DNA of 64,000 bases from Bacillus sp. sid0103 (GTDB lineage: Bacteria; Bacillota; Bacilli; Bacillales_B; DSM-18226). Below the pieces are notes generated by a model. It made no database searches and had not been told where the DNA came from. It saw only the letters and a list, made by a program, of their open reading frames with translations. The stretch lies in NCBI RefSeq assembly GCF_019219025.1, contig NZ_JAHUWN010000001.1, positions 62,001 through 126,000 of the forward strand, in the 5' to 3' direction. The translations under genes were made by a program, and so were the position numbers. Numbering within the stretch: the stretch's first letter is position 1; each line of letters opens with the position of its first letter. Shown here piece by piece: positions 18,485 to 27,405 of this stretch.

Positions 18485-18518
18485 GGTGACACCAAACCCT
18501 GCCTTTTTTGATGTAACT

Positions 18519-19568
18519 TTATTTTACAATCCCTAATTTCACTAAGCTTTCTGCGATTTGAACTGAATTCCATGCTGCCCCTTTAAGCAAGTTATCAGAG
18601 ACAACCCACATATGAAAACCACGTGGTTCATCGATGTCTTTTCTAATTCGACCAACAAAAACATCATTTTTTCCAACACAATTTGCCGGCATTGGATAGA
18701 GTTGATTTTCAGGATCATCTTGTAAAATAACACCTGGGGCATCTTTTAATAATGCTTTAATGTCATTTGCACTGACCTCGTCAGATTCAATTTCAAAATA
18801 AACCGACTCTGAATGGCCAACAGCTACAGGAAGGCGCACGCAAGTTGCAGAAACCTGTAATTCTGGTAAGTGCATGATTTTTTTGGTTTCATTAATCATT
18901 TTCATCTCTTCAAATGTATATCCGTTATCTTGAAATTTATCAATTTGCGGAATCGCATTAAAAGCAATTTGATAGTGTTTTTTATCTGACTTCACTGGTA
19001 AAATTTGCGGTTCATATGTTTCTCCGTTTAATATCGACTGAGTCTGCTGCATTAATTCTTCAACAGCCGCCGCACCTGAACCGGAAACAGCCTGGTAAGT
19101 TGAAACAATTACTTTTTTCAAACCAAATTGTTGACGGATTGGCTCAAGGGCAACTACCATTTGAATGGTGGAACAATTCGGGTTAGCAATGATACCATTA
19201 TGTTGATGAAGGTCAGCTTCGTTCACTTCTGGGACAACTAAAGGAGTATTTTCATCCATTCTAAATGCACTAGTGTTGTCCACCACGATAGCACCTCGTT
19301 TAACTGCTTCTGGGCCAAGTTCCTTAGATACACTGCCACCTGCACTAAATAAGGCTATCTCAACGCCTTCAAAACTCTCAGGCTTTGCTTCTTCAATGAT
19401 ATATTCCTGTCCATTCACATCCACTTTTTTCCCGGCGGATCGTGCTGAAGATAATAAGGTAAGTTTTCTAATTGGGAAGTTCTGTTTTATTAATGTTTGT
19501 AACATTTGTTGTCCTACTGCACCTGTTGCTCCAACAACGGCAACGTGAAATCCATTTTGTTGACTCAT
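18519..19568 (-). CDS. asd: Aspartate-semialdehyde dehydrogenase
   Basis: Reduces aspartyl phosphate to aspartate semialdehyde with NADPH. 349 residues: Rossmann loop VVGATGAVGQ near the N-terminus, catalytic cysteine in ANPNCSTIQ (about Cys132), and a substrate-binding histidine in GHSESVYFE. The ATG at 19568 (MSQQNG) follows AAGGGGA and matches the family N-terminus. It leads asd-dapG-dapA, 203 bp after spoVFB. That gap holds a hairpin and a perfect TATAAT, consistent with a vegetative promoter separate from the sporulation transcript. Confidence 0.95.
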   Translation of the reverse strand: MSQQNGFHVAVVGATGAVGQQMLQTLIKQNFPIRKLTLLSSARSAGKKVDVNGQEYIIEEAKPESFEGVEIALFSAGGSVSKELGPEAVKRGAIVVDNTSAFRMDENTPLVVPEVNEADLHQHNGIIANPNCSTIQMVVALEPIRQQFGLKKVIVSTYQAVSGSGAAAVEELMQQTQSILNGETYEPQILPVKSDKKHYQIAFNAIPQIDKFQDNGYTFEEMKMINETKKIMHLPELQVSATCVRLPVAVGHSESVYFEIESDEVSANDIKALLKDAPGVILQDDPENQLYPMPANCVGKNDVFVGRIRKDIDEPRGFHMWVVSDNLLKGAAWNSVQIAESLVKLGIVK

Positions 19569-19609
19569 TACTAGTTCCCCTTCCATACTCATCGTATACA
19601 TAACTGGTC

Positions 19610-19615
19610 ATTATA
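19610..19615 (-). promoter_or_regulatory. Candidate vegetative -10 box for asd-dapG-dapA
   Basis: A perfect TATAAT lies on the minus strand about 42 bases upstream of the asd ATG. The matching -35 position reads ATAAAG, which is weak, so confidence is moderate. Confidence 0.4.
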
Positions 19616-19680
19616 CTCTAAAAGGAAATAGCCTTTATTTAGCATCCAGCATGTTATTAATAATTTATTTTATTTCTCAT

Positions 19681-19707
19681 CAGTGGGTTTGGATCTTCCC
19701 ACTGATG
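19681..19707 (-). other. Hairpin between spoVFB and asd
   Basis: An inverted repeat (ATCAGTGGG with CCCACTGAT) lies in the middle of the 203-bp spacer. There is no T-run after it, so it is more likely an mRNA-processing or stabilising stem than a terminator. Its arm resembles the arm of repeat family B at 23101. Confidence 0.5.
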
Positions 19708-19771
19708 ATAGAATAATTTATTTTAACATATTCCTTTAAAGAAATAACCTATTTTGATGAATGAGAGGATT

Positions 19772-20371
19772 TTAGTCTGAATCTTTATATCTTTCAACTA
19801 GTACAGGCTGAATTTGCTGCCCTTCGATTGCTGCTTCTACTGTTTCTGTGAGCATTGTCATTCTTGCAACCATCGAATTTGGCTTTTTTATGGGGTCATC
19901 CTGACCATATGGAATGAAATAGATATTCTTCGTAGCCATTAATCTCATTAAATTTACTCCATTTAATCCAAGTGCATCATTTGTAGAGATACCCAGCACC
20001 ACTGGTTTTAAGTTACGCAGTGTTGCTTTTGCCGCCATTAATACAGGACTATCATTCATGGCATTGGCAAATTTACTCATCGAAACCCCTGTTAATGGAG
20101 CAATAACCATACAATCCAAAGGAATTTTAGGCCCAAGCGGCTCTGCTTTTACAATCGAGTCAATCACCTTGTTCCCAGTTAAATCTTCAATTCTTTGGAT
20201 CCAATCTTCCCCTTTTCCAAAACGGGTATCTGTATTTTTAACTGTAAAAGTCACGACTGGCATTACCTCTGCACCGGCTTGAACTAGTTTTTCAATTTCT
20301 GGGAATACTGCATCATACGTACAATGAGAGCCGGTTAAGCCAAAGCCAATTCTTTTACCCTTTAAACTCAT
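19772..20371 (-). CDS. spoVFB: Dipicolinate synthase subunit B
   Basis: The 199-residue flavoprotein-like subunit of the enzyme that makes dipicolinic acid in the mother cell. The N-terminus KGKRIGFGLTGSHCTYD and the internal DCMVIAPLTGVSMSKFANAM are characteristic of the DpaB/phosphopantothenoylcysteine-decarboxylase fold. The ATG overlaps the spoVFA stop by four bases and follows GAAAGGGGA. It is followed by asd, dapG and dapA, which feed it substrate. Confidence 0.95.
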   Translation of the reverse strand: MSLKGKRIGFGLTGSHCTYDAVFPEIEKLVQAGAEVMPVVTFTVKNTDTRFGKGEDWIQRIEDLTGNKVIDSIVKAEPLGPKIPLDCMVIAPLTGVSMSKFANAMNDSPVLMAAKATLRNLKPVVLGISTNDALGLNGVNLMRLMATKNIYFIPYGQDDPIKKPNSMVARMTMLTETVEAAIEGQQIQPVLVERYKDSD

Positions 20372-21270
20372 TTCACTTTCCCCTTTCGCTTTCTTAAATC
20401 ATCTTGAAGCAGTTGGGCAAGGACATTCGCCAGAATTTGACCAGCCGTTTTCGGTGCAACAATTCCCGGAAGCCCTGGTGCAAGCAAGGCTTTTATCCCT
20501 CTTTTTTCGGCATATCGAAAATCAGTGCCGCCTGGCTTTGATGCAAGGTCAATAATGAGCGTATGTGATGGCATTTTGGATATTACCATTGCTGTTACAA
20601 TTAAATGTGGTGCTGTATTAATAACTATATCGGTGTCTTTTACTTCATTTACCAGATTATTTAAATGGAATGGTGTTAATCCCATCTCAGTAATCCTAGC
20701 TAGATGCTCACTTTTCCTTGCACCTACCTTAACTCTTGCTCCTAATGCAGCAAATGTTCTTGCTACACTCATACCGACTCTCCCTAAGCCCAGAACAGCA
20801 ATATTTGACCCATGTATGGTAAAATCAGTGTGTTGGATCGCCATCATAATCGTCCCTTCTACAGTCGGAATGGAATTATAGATGGCCACATCATCCCTTT
20901 CAAATAACTGAATAAGTGTTCGTTTGGCTTCCTTGGTAATTCCATTTAAATAGGAATTGCTAATTCCGGAATAAATCGTACAATGTTCAGGTGTCTTTGC
21001 TAGCAAATCTGCAGTTAAAATAACCTTTTCATTTGAAAAAATCGTTTCTACATGTCCTTCTAAATTTGTTCCGGGTACTGGCAGGATAATGGTATCCATA
21101 TTTGAAAAATCGACTTCATCCAACTTTTCCTTGACAGCACCAGTAAATGCATGGTCAAGTTGTTCGAAACCAATAAGCGATAATCTCGCATCTAATTCGG
21201 TTAACTTGCGGATGATTTCCAGCTGTCTAGCATCCCCACCAATCACGGCAATCTGCATCCCTGTCAGCAT
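20368..21270 (-). CDS. spoVFA: Dipicolinate synthase subunit A
   Basis: About 300 residues. The N-terminal part (IAVIGGDARQLEIIRKL) and a central Rossmann loop (VLGLGRVGMSVARTFAALGA) fit DpaA, which with DpaB converts the DapA product to dipicolinate for spore heat resistance. The start MLTGMQIAV at 21270 is preferred because AAGGTG lies nine bases upstream; the ATG at 21282 touches the ribosome binding site. A sigma-K-like promoter lies 65-93 bases upstream, matching mother-cell expression of this operon. Confidence 0.95.
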   Translation of the reverse strand: MLTGMQIAVIGGDARQLEIIRKLTELDARLSLIGFEQLDHAFTGAVKEKLDEVDFSNMDTIILPVPGTNLEGHVETIFSNEKVILTADLLAKTPEHCTIYSGISNSYLNGITKEAKRTLIQLFERDDVAIYNSIPTVEGTIMMAIQHTDFTIHGSNIAVLGLGRVGMSVARTFAALGARVKVGARKSEHLARITEMGLTPFHLNNLVNEVKDTDIVINTAPHLIVTAMVISKMPSHTLIIDLASKPGGTDFRYAEKRGIKALLAPGLPGIVAPKTAGQILANVLAQLLQDDLRKRKGKVK

Positions 21271-21334
21271 GAAAACATTCACCTTCTTTTTTTAAAAATC
21301 CTACTAAGAGATTCCTTTTCTTATTTCACTTCAC

Positions 21335-21363
21335 CATCTTATGTAGGTTCACTTCATTCGGTG
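21335..21363 (-). promoter_or_regulatory. Predicted sigma-K promoter of spoVFA-spoVFB
   Basis: On the minus strand CACC is followed after 16 bases by CATAAGATG. The sigma-K consensus is roughly an AC-containing -35 and CATA-three bases-TA with 16-17 spacing, so this fits at all but the last base. The start codon is about 65 bases downstream. Confidence 0.55.
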
Positions 21364-21384
21364 AGTTTTCCATTCGTACTAAAT

Positions 21385-21425
21385 AAAAAAAGCCCAAGCA
21401 AGATAAATCTTGCTTGGGCCTTTTT
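21385..21425 (-). terminator. Terminator of ymxH (possibly bidirectional)
   Basis: A 12-bp perfect stem (GCCCAAGCAAGA with TCTTGCTTGGGC) has an A-run on one side and a T-run on the other, so it can act on both strands. Confidence 0.9.
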
Positions 21426-21440
21426 GACCAGTGTAAGTAC

Positions 21441-21683
21441 CTAATCCTCATCAGGTACATCGATAATAATCATATCTGAGCCAATTTTTTTAATATGCTG
21501 CCAAGGAACCCTAATTTCTTCTCCTTGTTTTCGAAAACCAAACCATTTAATTGAAGGAATAAGAAGTGCCTGAATTTGGCCTGTCCCTTCATTAATTTCT
21601 AGATCTGTTTGCCCGAGTACACCAAGACGTTCAGCCTTTTTTGCATCCACAATTTCTTTTCCGCTTAATTCACTTAATCTCAA
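21441..21683 (-). CDS. ymxH: PRC-barrel protein, YlmC/YmxH family
   Basis: An 80-residue protein, MRLSELSGKEIVDAKKAERLG then LGQTDLEINEGTGQIQALLIP, which is the PRC-barrel pattern of the YlmC/YmxH sporulation-associated family. The start is a TTG at 21683 about nine bases after AAGGGGGG. It sits between mlpA and spoVFA as in B. subtilis and has its own strong terminator. The function is unknown. Confidence 0.88.
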   Translation of the reverse strand: MRLSELSGKEIVDAKKAERLGVLGQTDLEINEGTGQIQALLIPSIKWFGFRKQGEEIRVPWQHIKKIGSDMIIIDVPDED

Positions 21684-21790
21684 TGCATAAGCCCCCCTTC
21701 CAAACCCCCTACTATTAGTTTATAAAAAGAAGTCCTAATTTAGACTAAGAAAACCTTGCATAAGCATTAAGAGATGAATTTTGCCTTAAC

Positions 21791-21825
21791 AAAAGGGGAA
21801 TCCATTTTCGAATGGATTCCCTTTT
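21791..21825 (-). terminator. Terminator of mlpA
   Basis: A long stem (GAATCCATT with AATGGATTC, extended by flanking GGG/CCC and A/T runs) lies directly after the mlpA stop, with TTTT following on the minus strand. Confidence 0.8.
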
Positions 21826-21829
21826 ATGA

Positions 21830-23068
21830 TTATGCTAATTTATTTGGCAGTTCTCCGTCTGGGCTTATCAATGTAACGGAATATTTATCTGTAAAGACAT
21901 TTCTAGCCATTTCGTCTACACGGTTTTTCGTAACCGTGTCAATTTGATCAATGATTTCGTCAAGTGAACGATGTCGTTTTAATAAAAGTTCATTTTTTCC
22001 ATTCCGGCTCATCCGGCTATTGGTGCTTTCAAGACTTAGCATCAAGCTTCCTTTTAGCTGCTCTTTACTATTCGTTAATTCCCTCTCAGTAATCCCATCT
22101 CGCTTCAATGTATTAAGTGTTTCTTGAATTGTTTCATATAATACATTTAGCTGTTTCGCACCAGTTCCACCATATACTGTCACAATTCCACTATCTTGGT
22201 ATGCAGAGTGATAAGAGAATACAGAGTAGGCTAAGCCCCTTTGCTCACGAACCTCCTGGAACAATCTTGAGCTCATACTGCCGCCTAATATATTATTTAA
22301 TGTAATTAAGCTGTAGATGTCTTCATGTCCTACCTTTAATCCTTCAAAACCAATACATAGATGAGCCTGTTCTGTTTCTTTTTTACGAGAAATTTGATTG
22401 GAATGGAATGTAGGAATATTTTCAGTAACCTGTTGGTTAGCCCCTTTATATGATCCAAAATACTTTTCAACCTCTTTAATAAATGCCTCAGATACATTTC
22501 CAGCTATAGAAATGACAACATTTTCAGGCGTATATCTTTCATGGATATATTCTTTTAATGTTTCTCCCGTAAATGTATTAAGTGTTTCCTCCGTACCGAG
22601 GATTGGATATCCAAGAGGATGATCTCCAAATACAGCTCTGCTTAATAAATCATGAACAATATCGTCTGGAGTATCTTCATACATTTTTATTTCTTCTAAA
22701 ACTACATTTCTCTCTTTGTTTAACTCCTCTTCCACAAATGTTGAGTTAAAAAACATATCCGCCAGAACATCTAATGCAAATTGAGAATGTGTATCAAGAA
22801 CTTTCGCATAATAGCATGTATACTCTTTAGAAGTAAACGCATTCACTTGTCCGCCAATGCTATCAAAGGATTCAGCTATATCTTTCGCAGACCTGGTTGT
22901 AGTGCCCTTAAAGAACATATGCTCAAGAAAATGGGAGATACCATTGTTTTGTGGGTTTTCATCTCTAGAGCCAGTACCTATCCAAACACCAATTGCTACC
23001 GAACGCACGGTAGGAATATTTTCTAATACAATTCTTACTCCATTTTGGCATGTGTATTTATTAATCAT
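21830..23068 (-). CDS. mlpA: M16 family zinc protease MlpA/YmxG
   Basis: A 412-residue processing-peptidase-like protein. The inverted zinc motif HFLEH is at residues 46-50 and the distal metal-binding glutamate lies in the NVVLEEIKMYEDTPDD segment near 120-135. No signal peptide is visible. The ATG at 23068 (MINKYT) has GGAGG eight bases upstream; a longer in-frame start lacks one. The order pnpA-ylxY-mlpA-ymxH-spoVF matches B. subtilis, where MlpA influences extracellular protease expression. It is the third M16 protein in this window and the only one of the three that is not paired. Confidence 0.93.
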   Translation of the reverse strand: MINKYTCQNGVRIVLENIPTVRSVAIGVWIGTGSRDENPQNNGISHFLEHMFFKGTTTRSAKDIAESFDSIGGQVNAFTSKEYTCYYAKVLDTHSQFALDVLADMFFNSTFVEEELNKERNVVLEEIKMYEDTPDDIVHDLLSRAVFGDHPLGYPILGTEETLNTFTGETLKEYIHERYTPENVVISIAGNVSEAFIKEVEKYFGSYKGANQQVTENIPTFHSNQISRKKETEQAHLCIGFEGLKVGHEDIYSLITLNNILGGSMSSRLFQEVREQRGLAYSVFSYHSAYQDSGIVTVYGGTGAKQLNVLYETIQETLNTLKRDGITERELTNSKEQLKGSLMLSLESTNSRMSRNGKNELLLKRHRSLDEIIDQIDTVTKNRVDEMARNVFTDKYSVTLISPDGELPNKLA

Positions 23069-23098
23069 TGACTTCCTCCAGTCTATACGGTGAAACTT

Positions 23099-23240
23099 CA
23101 ATCAGTGGGGGTTTTTACCACTGATTGTTAGTTGAACCAATCGGGCTTTTACGGGGAGTTGACCTCCACTTATACCTTATCCTTATTTTTCCCCTCTAGA
23201 AAGTGGGGACTTACTTCCCGTTAATGCGGGATAAACAAAC
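23099..23240 (+). repeat. Repeat family B element upstream of mlpA
   Basis: An inverted repeat AATCAGTGG with CCACTGATT (23099-23127) is followed by GTTAGTTGAACCAATCGGGC and several further GGGG/CCCC-rich short palindromes up to about 23240. The arrangement resembles intergenic repeats I recall from Bacillaceae genomes. The right boundary is uncertain. Confidence 0.45.
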
Positions 23241-23315
23241 GCTGCTACTGCACCATCTATCATTATACTTATAATAGTGTATTTTCTCCAATTTTCAGTA
23301 TTTCTTACCCGATTA

Positions 23316-24263
23316 TTATTGCTCCACTCTTTGTTCGCTCATTAACTCAGAAACTGTGCCAATTTTTAAGTTTTTTTGCTTAATTTGAGTGATCAAGCGA
23401 TCAAGTGATTTTGCAGTTGATTCTGTTGGATGCATAAGTACCATTGAACCATTATCAATTTTAGACATCACACGAGCTATCAAGACATCGGGCGACGGTT
23501 TTCTCCAGTCAACAGTATCAACAGTCCACATAACAGTCAGCATATTTAATTCGTCGGCCACTTTTACCGTTTCATCCCGGTAACTGCCACTAGGGGGTGC
23601 AAACCAAACACATTTTTCACCTGTAGCCGCTTCGATAATTTCATTGGTTTTCACTATTTGTTCTCTGGCTCTTTCAGCAGTTAGTTGCTTCATATCTGGG
23701 TGTGAATAGGAATGATTGCCTACTTCATGTCCTGAACTGACAATCATTTTCGCAAGATCTGGATTTTTTTTAACCCAATTTCCTTCTAGAAAAAAACTAA
23801 CAGAAATATTATGTCTTTTTAGGGTTGCAAGCATCTGTGATAAATATTCATTTCCCCACGCCACATTAATAATAAACGAGACCATCGGTTTATCAGGGTG
23901 ACCTTTATATATAGGGTTTGGCGGTAAGTCTTTGAGGTGAACTTTAGGCTTCGTCTGATTAAAAACAAGTTTCTCCTCATCAAAGACACCCTTGTTTTTC
24001 ATATTTTTATATGAAGCTGCAATGTCAACCTCCCGCCCATTATAGCCAGGAATAGCTTTCCAGACCTTATCAATCGTCGCATCTTTAGGCGGTAATTCAT
24101 ATGTAGGGGCATTTTTGATAATGCTTTGATAAAGAGGGTCTGACTCTTTTGCTGCCGGCAAAACGGATTTATTTGTAAAAGTTAAATATTTGTTAACAAA
24201 TGGATTACTTACTGCGATCCATCCTGCTAAACAAATAACCATTATGATAGAAACCTTTTTCAT
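23316..24263 (-). CDS. ylxY: Polysaccharide deacetylase-like protein YlxY, motif 1 aspartates missing
   Basis: A 315-residue membrane-anchored exported protein: one N-terminal hydrophobic helix (about 4-20), then a NodB-like domain from about 125. The metal-binding histidines are present (GNHSYSHPDM). The first NodB motif, normally TFDDG, reads INVAWG, so the catalytic base and a metal ligand are missing. The same loss occurs in YlxY proteins generally, so it is a family trait, and the protein is probably a non-catalytic or altered cell-wall glycan-binding relative. The ATG follows GAAAGGGGG. It lies between pnpA and mlpA. Confidence 0.88.
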   Translation of the reverse strand: MKKVSIIMVICLAGWIAVSNPFVNKYLTFTNKSVLPAAKESDPLYQSIIKNAPTYELPPKDATIDKVWKAIPGYNGREVDIAASYKNMKNKGVFDEEKLVFNQTKPKVHLKDLPPNPIYKGHPDKPMVSFIINVAWGNEYLSQMLATLKRHNISVSFFLEGNWVKKNPDLAKMIVSSGHEVGNHSYSHPDMKQLTAERAREQIVKTNEIIEAATGEKCVWFAPPSGSYRDETVKVADELNMLTVMWTVDTVDWRKPSPDVLIARVMSKIDNGSMVLMHPTESTAKSLDRLITQIKQKNLKIGTVSELMSEQRVEQ

Positions 24264-24379
24264 CTAATTTTCCCCCTTTCCATACAGATTATGTATAGAA
24301 GGGACAAGGTAGAACTGCAGGTTCATCAATACAACTAGTTCTAAAGCATTAAGAAATCAAGGCCATACTTTACATATCG

Positions 24380-24406
24380 AAAAAGCCAGGGTAATGACCC
24401 TGACTT
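24380..24406 (-). terminator. Terminator of pnpA
   Basis: A stem of AAGCCAGGGT with ACCCTGACTT (one G-U in RNA) and a four-base loop is followed on the minus strand by TTTTTCG. Confidence 0.8.
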
Positions 24407-24423
24407 TACTTTCTAGATGCTTG

Positions 24424-26541
24424 CTATTTGTTTTCTTCAGCCTTTTCACGCTGTTCTTTTAAGACTACTTTACGTGAAAGGTTTACACGGCCTTGTTTGT
24501 CAATCTCAGTTACTTTTACTAAAAGTTCGTCCCCGATCTTAACAACGTCTTCCACTTTTCCAACACGTTCTTCAGCTAGTTCAGAAATATGAACAAGACC
24601 ATCTTTTCCAGCAAAGATTTCGACGAAAGCACCAAATTTCTCTATTCGTTTTACCTTACCAAGGTACATTTCGCCCACTTGCACTTCACGAACAATGTCT
24701 TCGATGATTTTCTTTGCTCTTTGGTTCATTTCTTGATTAGTTGAAGCAATAAATACAGTACCATCCTGCTCAATATCAATCTTAACACCAGTTTCTTCAA
24801 TAATTTTATTGATTTGTTTTCCGCTTGGTCCAATAACATCACGAATTTTATCTGGATTGATTGTCATCGTTAAGATTTTCGGTGCAAATTGAGATAGTTC
24901 TGCTCTAGGTTCTGTTATAGTAGCTAACATAGAATCCAAGATATGCATTCTGCCAACTTTTGCCTGTTGAAGGGCCTCCTCTAAAATCTCACGGGAAAGA
25001 CCTTCAATTTTAATATCCATTTGTAGTGCTGTAACCCCTTTAGCAGTTCCGGCCACTTTAAAATCCATATCTCCAAGATGGTCTTCCATTCCTTGAATAT
25101 CGGATAGCACAGTATAGTGCTCACCAGATTTTACAAGTCCCATGGCAATTCCAGCTACAGGAGCTTTGATCGGTACACCAGCATCCATCATTGCTAAAGT
25201 GCTGGCACAAATACTCGCCTGTGAAGTAGAACCATTGGATTCAAGCACTTCAGATACAAGACGAATGGTGTATGGGAAGTCCTTTTCAGACGGAACAATC
25301 GGTTCAAGTGCACGTTCACCGAGGGCACCATGTCCGATTTCACGACGGCCTGGTCCGCGAATTGGGCCGGTTTCCCCAACACTGAAGGAAGGGAAGTTAT
25401 AATGGTGCATAAAGCGTTTCTCTTCTTCAATTCCAAGCCCATCAAGAATTTGTACATCACCCATCGCCCCAAGAGTACAAATGCTCAGCGCTTGAGTTTG
25501 TCCACGTGTGAAAAGGCCTGATCCGTGCGTACGTGGTAAAATACTTATCTGTGAAGAGAGCGGACGGATTTCATCGATTTTACGGCCATCTGGACGAACC
25601 TTCTCAACAGTAATTAAACGGCGGACTTCACCTTTAACAATTTTGTCCAATATTTGCTTCACTTGTTTCAGATCTTCATCTGTTGCTTCTTGTTCTTCAT
25701 ATTTAGCGATAACTCGGTTTTTCACTTCTTTAATGGCATCTTCACGGGCATGCTTTTCTTGGACCTGAATGGCACTTACCATATCACCCTCGCACATTCC
25801 CCTTACTTCTGCCTCAAGATCTTTATCAATTTCATAAAGAGTAATTTCTCTTTTTGGCTTGCCTATTTCCGCGACGATTTTTTCTTGGAATTCAATAAGA
25901 CGCTTAATCTCATTATGACCAAACATAATGGCTTCAAGCATCGTTTCCTCGGGAACCTCTAACGCACCTGCTTCTACCATGTTAATGGCATCTTTTGTAC
26001 CAGCAACAGTTAAGTGGATATCACTTTTCTCAGCTTGTTCTACGGTTGGATTAATGACAAATTCATTGTTAACCCGGCCAACAACAACACCAGCAATTGG
26101 TCCTTCAAATGGGATATCTGAAGTACTTAGTGCTAACGAAGAGCCAAACATTGCAGCCATTTCTGTTGAACAATCCTGATCGACACTCATGACAATACTA
26201 ATAACTTGTACATCATTGCGGAACCCATCAGCAAATAATGGTCGAATTGGTCTATCAATTAGTCTGCTAGCTAAGATTGCTTTTTCACTTGGTCGACCCT
26301 CACGTTTTATAAATCCGCCCGGAATTTTCCCCACAGCATATAAACGTTCTTCGTAGTTAACCGTTAATGGAAAAAAGTCTAAGTTTTTAGGTTCCTTTGA
26401 AGCAGTTGCTGTACTCAATACTGCTGTATCCCCATAGCGAACAAGGACTGCACCGTTTGCTTGTTTAGCTAATTGTCCTATTTCGACAGTTAATTTACGA
26501 CCGGCCCAAACCATGGAATACTCATGTTTCAATTGTTCCAT
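24424..26541 (-). CDS. pnpA: Polynucleotide phosphorylase
   Basis: The main phosphorolytic 3'-to-5' exoribonuclease. 705 residues, the same as B. subtilis: two RNase PH core domains (about 5-220 and 300-540) linked by a helical region, then a KH domain (about 550-610, containing [11 protein letters not shown]) and an S1 domain (about 618-688, [15 protein letters not shown]). The ATG at 26541 follows GAGAGGGG; an in-frame ATT/ATG further upstream has no site. It is downstream of rpsO but separated by that gene's terminator. A small hairpin in the leader (26581-26601) could be an autoregulatory element. Confidence 0.96.
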   Translation of the reverse strand: MEQLKHEYSMVWAGRKLTVEIGQLAKQANGAVLVRYGDTAVLSTATASKEPKNLDFFPLTVNYEERLYAVGKIPGGFIKREGRPSEKAILASRLIDRPIRPLFADGFRNDVQVISIVMSVDQDCSTEMAAMFGSSLALSTSDIPFEGPIAGVVVGRVNNEFVINPTVEQAEKSDIHLTVAGTKDAINMVEAGALEVPEETMLEAIMFGHNEIKRLIEFQEKIVAEIGKPKREITLYEIDKDLEAEVRGMCEGDMVSAIQVQEKHAREDAIKEVKNRVIAKYEEQEATDEDLKQVKQILDKIVKGEVRRLITVEKVRPDGRKIDEIRPLSSQISILPRTHGSGLFTRGQTQALSICTLGAMGDVQILDGLGIEEEKRFMHHYNFPSFSVGETGPIRGPGRREIGHGALGERALEPIVPSEKDFPYTIRLVSEVLESNGSTSQASICASTLAMMDAGVPIKAPVAGIAMGLVKSGEHYTVLSDIQGMEDHLGDMDFKVAGTAKGVTALQMDIKIEGLSREILEEALQQAKVGRMHILDSMLATITEPRAELSQFAPKILTMTINPDKIRDVIGPSGKQINKIIEETGVKIDIEQDGTVFIASTNQEMNQRAKKIIEDIVREVQVGEMYLGKVKRIEKFGAFVEIFAGKDGLVHISELAEERVGKVEDVVKIGDELLVKVTEIDKQGRVNLSRKVVLKEQREKAEENK

Positions 26542-26580
26542 ATTTTTACCCCTCTCTATCCAAATCACTTAGGAGGATGA

Positions 26581-26601
26581 TGCGAAATTTTCACTTTCGC
26601 A
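26581..26601 (-). other. Hairpin in the pnpA 5' leader
   Basis: A seven-base-pair perfect stem (TGCGAAA with TTTCGCA) and seven-base loop lie about 40 bases upstream of the pnpA start. PNPase autoregulates through a leader stem in E. coli; whether this stem does the same is speculative. Confidence 0.4.
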
Positions 26602-26753
26602 GTACTCATCATACTAAATCAAACTAATATTAAAAAGCCTAGAAAAGCTTATGTTATCAATACAAAGCACCTTAATAGTATGCACAAAAAAGTCCTGACT
26701 TAAAAATATGTATAAAAAATTCTTTATTAAGCGTTTTGCTTTTAAAACCTAAT

Positions 26754-26777
26754 AAAAAAGCGGGAATAATCCCGCTT
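26754..26777 (-). terminator. Terminator of rpsO
   Basis: An eight-base-pair perfect stem (AAGCGGGA with TCCCGCTT) and loop ATAA are followed on the minus strand by six Ts just after the rpsO stop. Confidence 0.9.
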
Positions 26778-26784
26778 CTGTAAA

Positions 26785-27060
<276 letters not shown>

Positions 27061-27131
27061 TCACCTCCTAAAATTTACAAATCCCCTGATACCGAGCAAA
27101 CGTTGGTGATTCGTCTTGCCAAGTAGAGGTT
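27061..27131 (-). promoter_or_regulatory. Putative S15-responsive leader of rpsO
   Basis: On the minus strand the 5' segment AACCTCTA (27131-27124) is complementary to TAGGAGGT at the Shine-Dalgarno (27070-27062) with one bulge. Between them GCAAGACG (27119-27112) and CGTTTGC (27102-27096) form a second stem. The result is a junction that hides the ribosome binding site. S15-binding rpsO leaders are known in Bacillales/Geobacillus; that this is one is inference. Confidence 0.5.
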
Positions 27132-27250
27132 ATTTTTAATACGTTAATAAGAATACAACTTTTCACACCAAAAAGCAAGGATATATCGAAGTTTATTGTA
27201 GGAAAAACACCTTTTAAAGAATAGAATTAAGAAGTTTGTCTTATTTGTCA

Positions 27251-27405
27251 GGTTATGATAAAGCTCATTGTTGGCTTTGGCACCATGTTGATTGGAGCGA
27301 AAGGCGAGAGACCCCTGCGGGAATACAGGGCTGGGGAGCCTCCTCGCAACGTCAGCGAACCGCACGCGCCTGGAGCGGAAATCAACAGATAGGTATAACA
27401 GAGAG
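27251..27405 (-). repeat. Repeat family A, long form, copy 4
   Basis: The long form reads, from the left, AAAGCTCATTGTTG, ATGTTGATTGGAGCG, a GC-rich centre, then TGGAGCGGAAATCAACAG and TATAACAGAG. The seven bases TTGGAGCG/CTGGAGCG flank the centre as a direct repeat. The right end directly abuts the ribF stop codon. Confidence 0.8.

Noticed and set aside
23289..23303. CodY-box-like AATTTTCAGTATTTC between ylxY and mlpA
   Set aside because: Four mismatches in 15, mostly in the second half, and in an AT-rich spacer where such matches are expected by chance.
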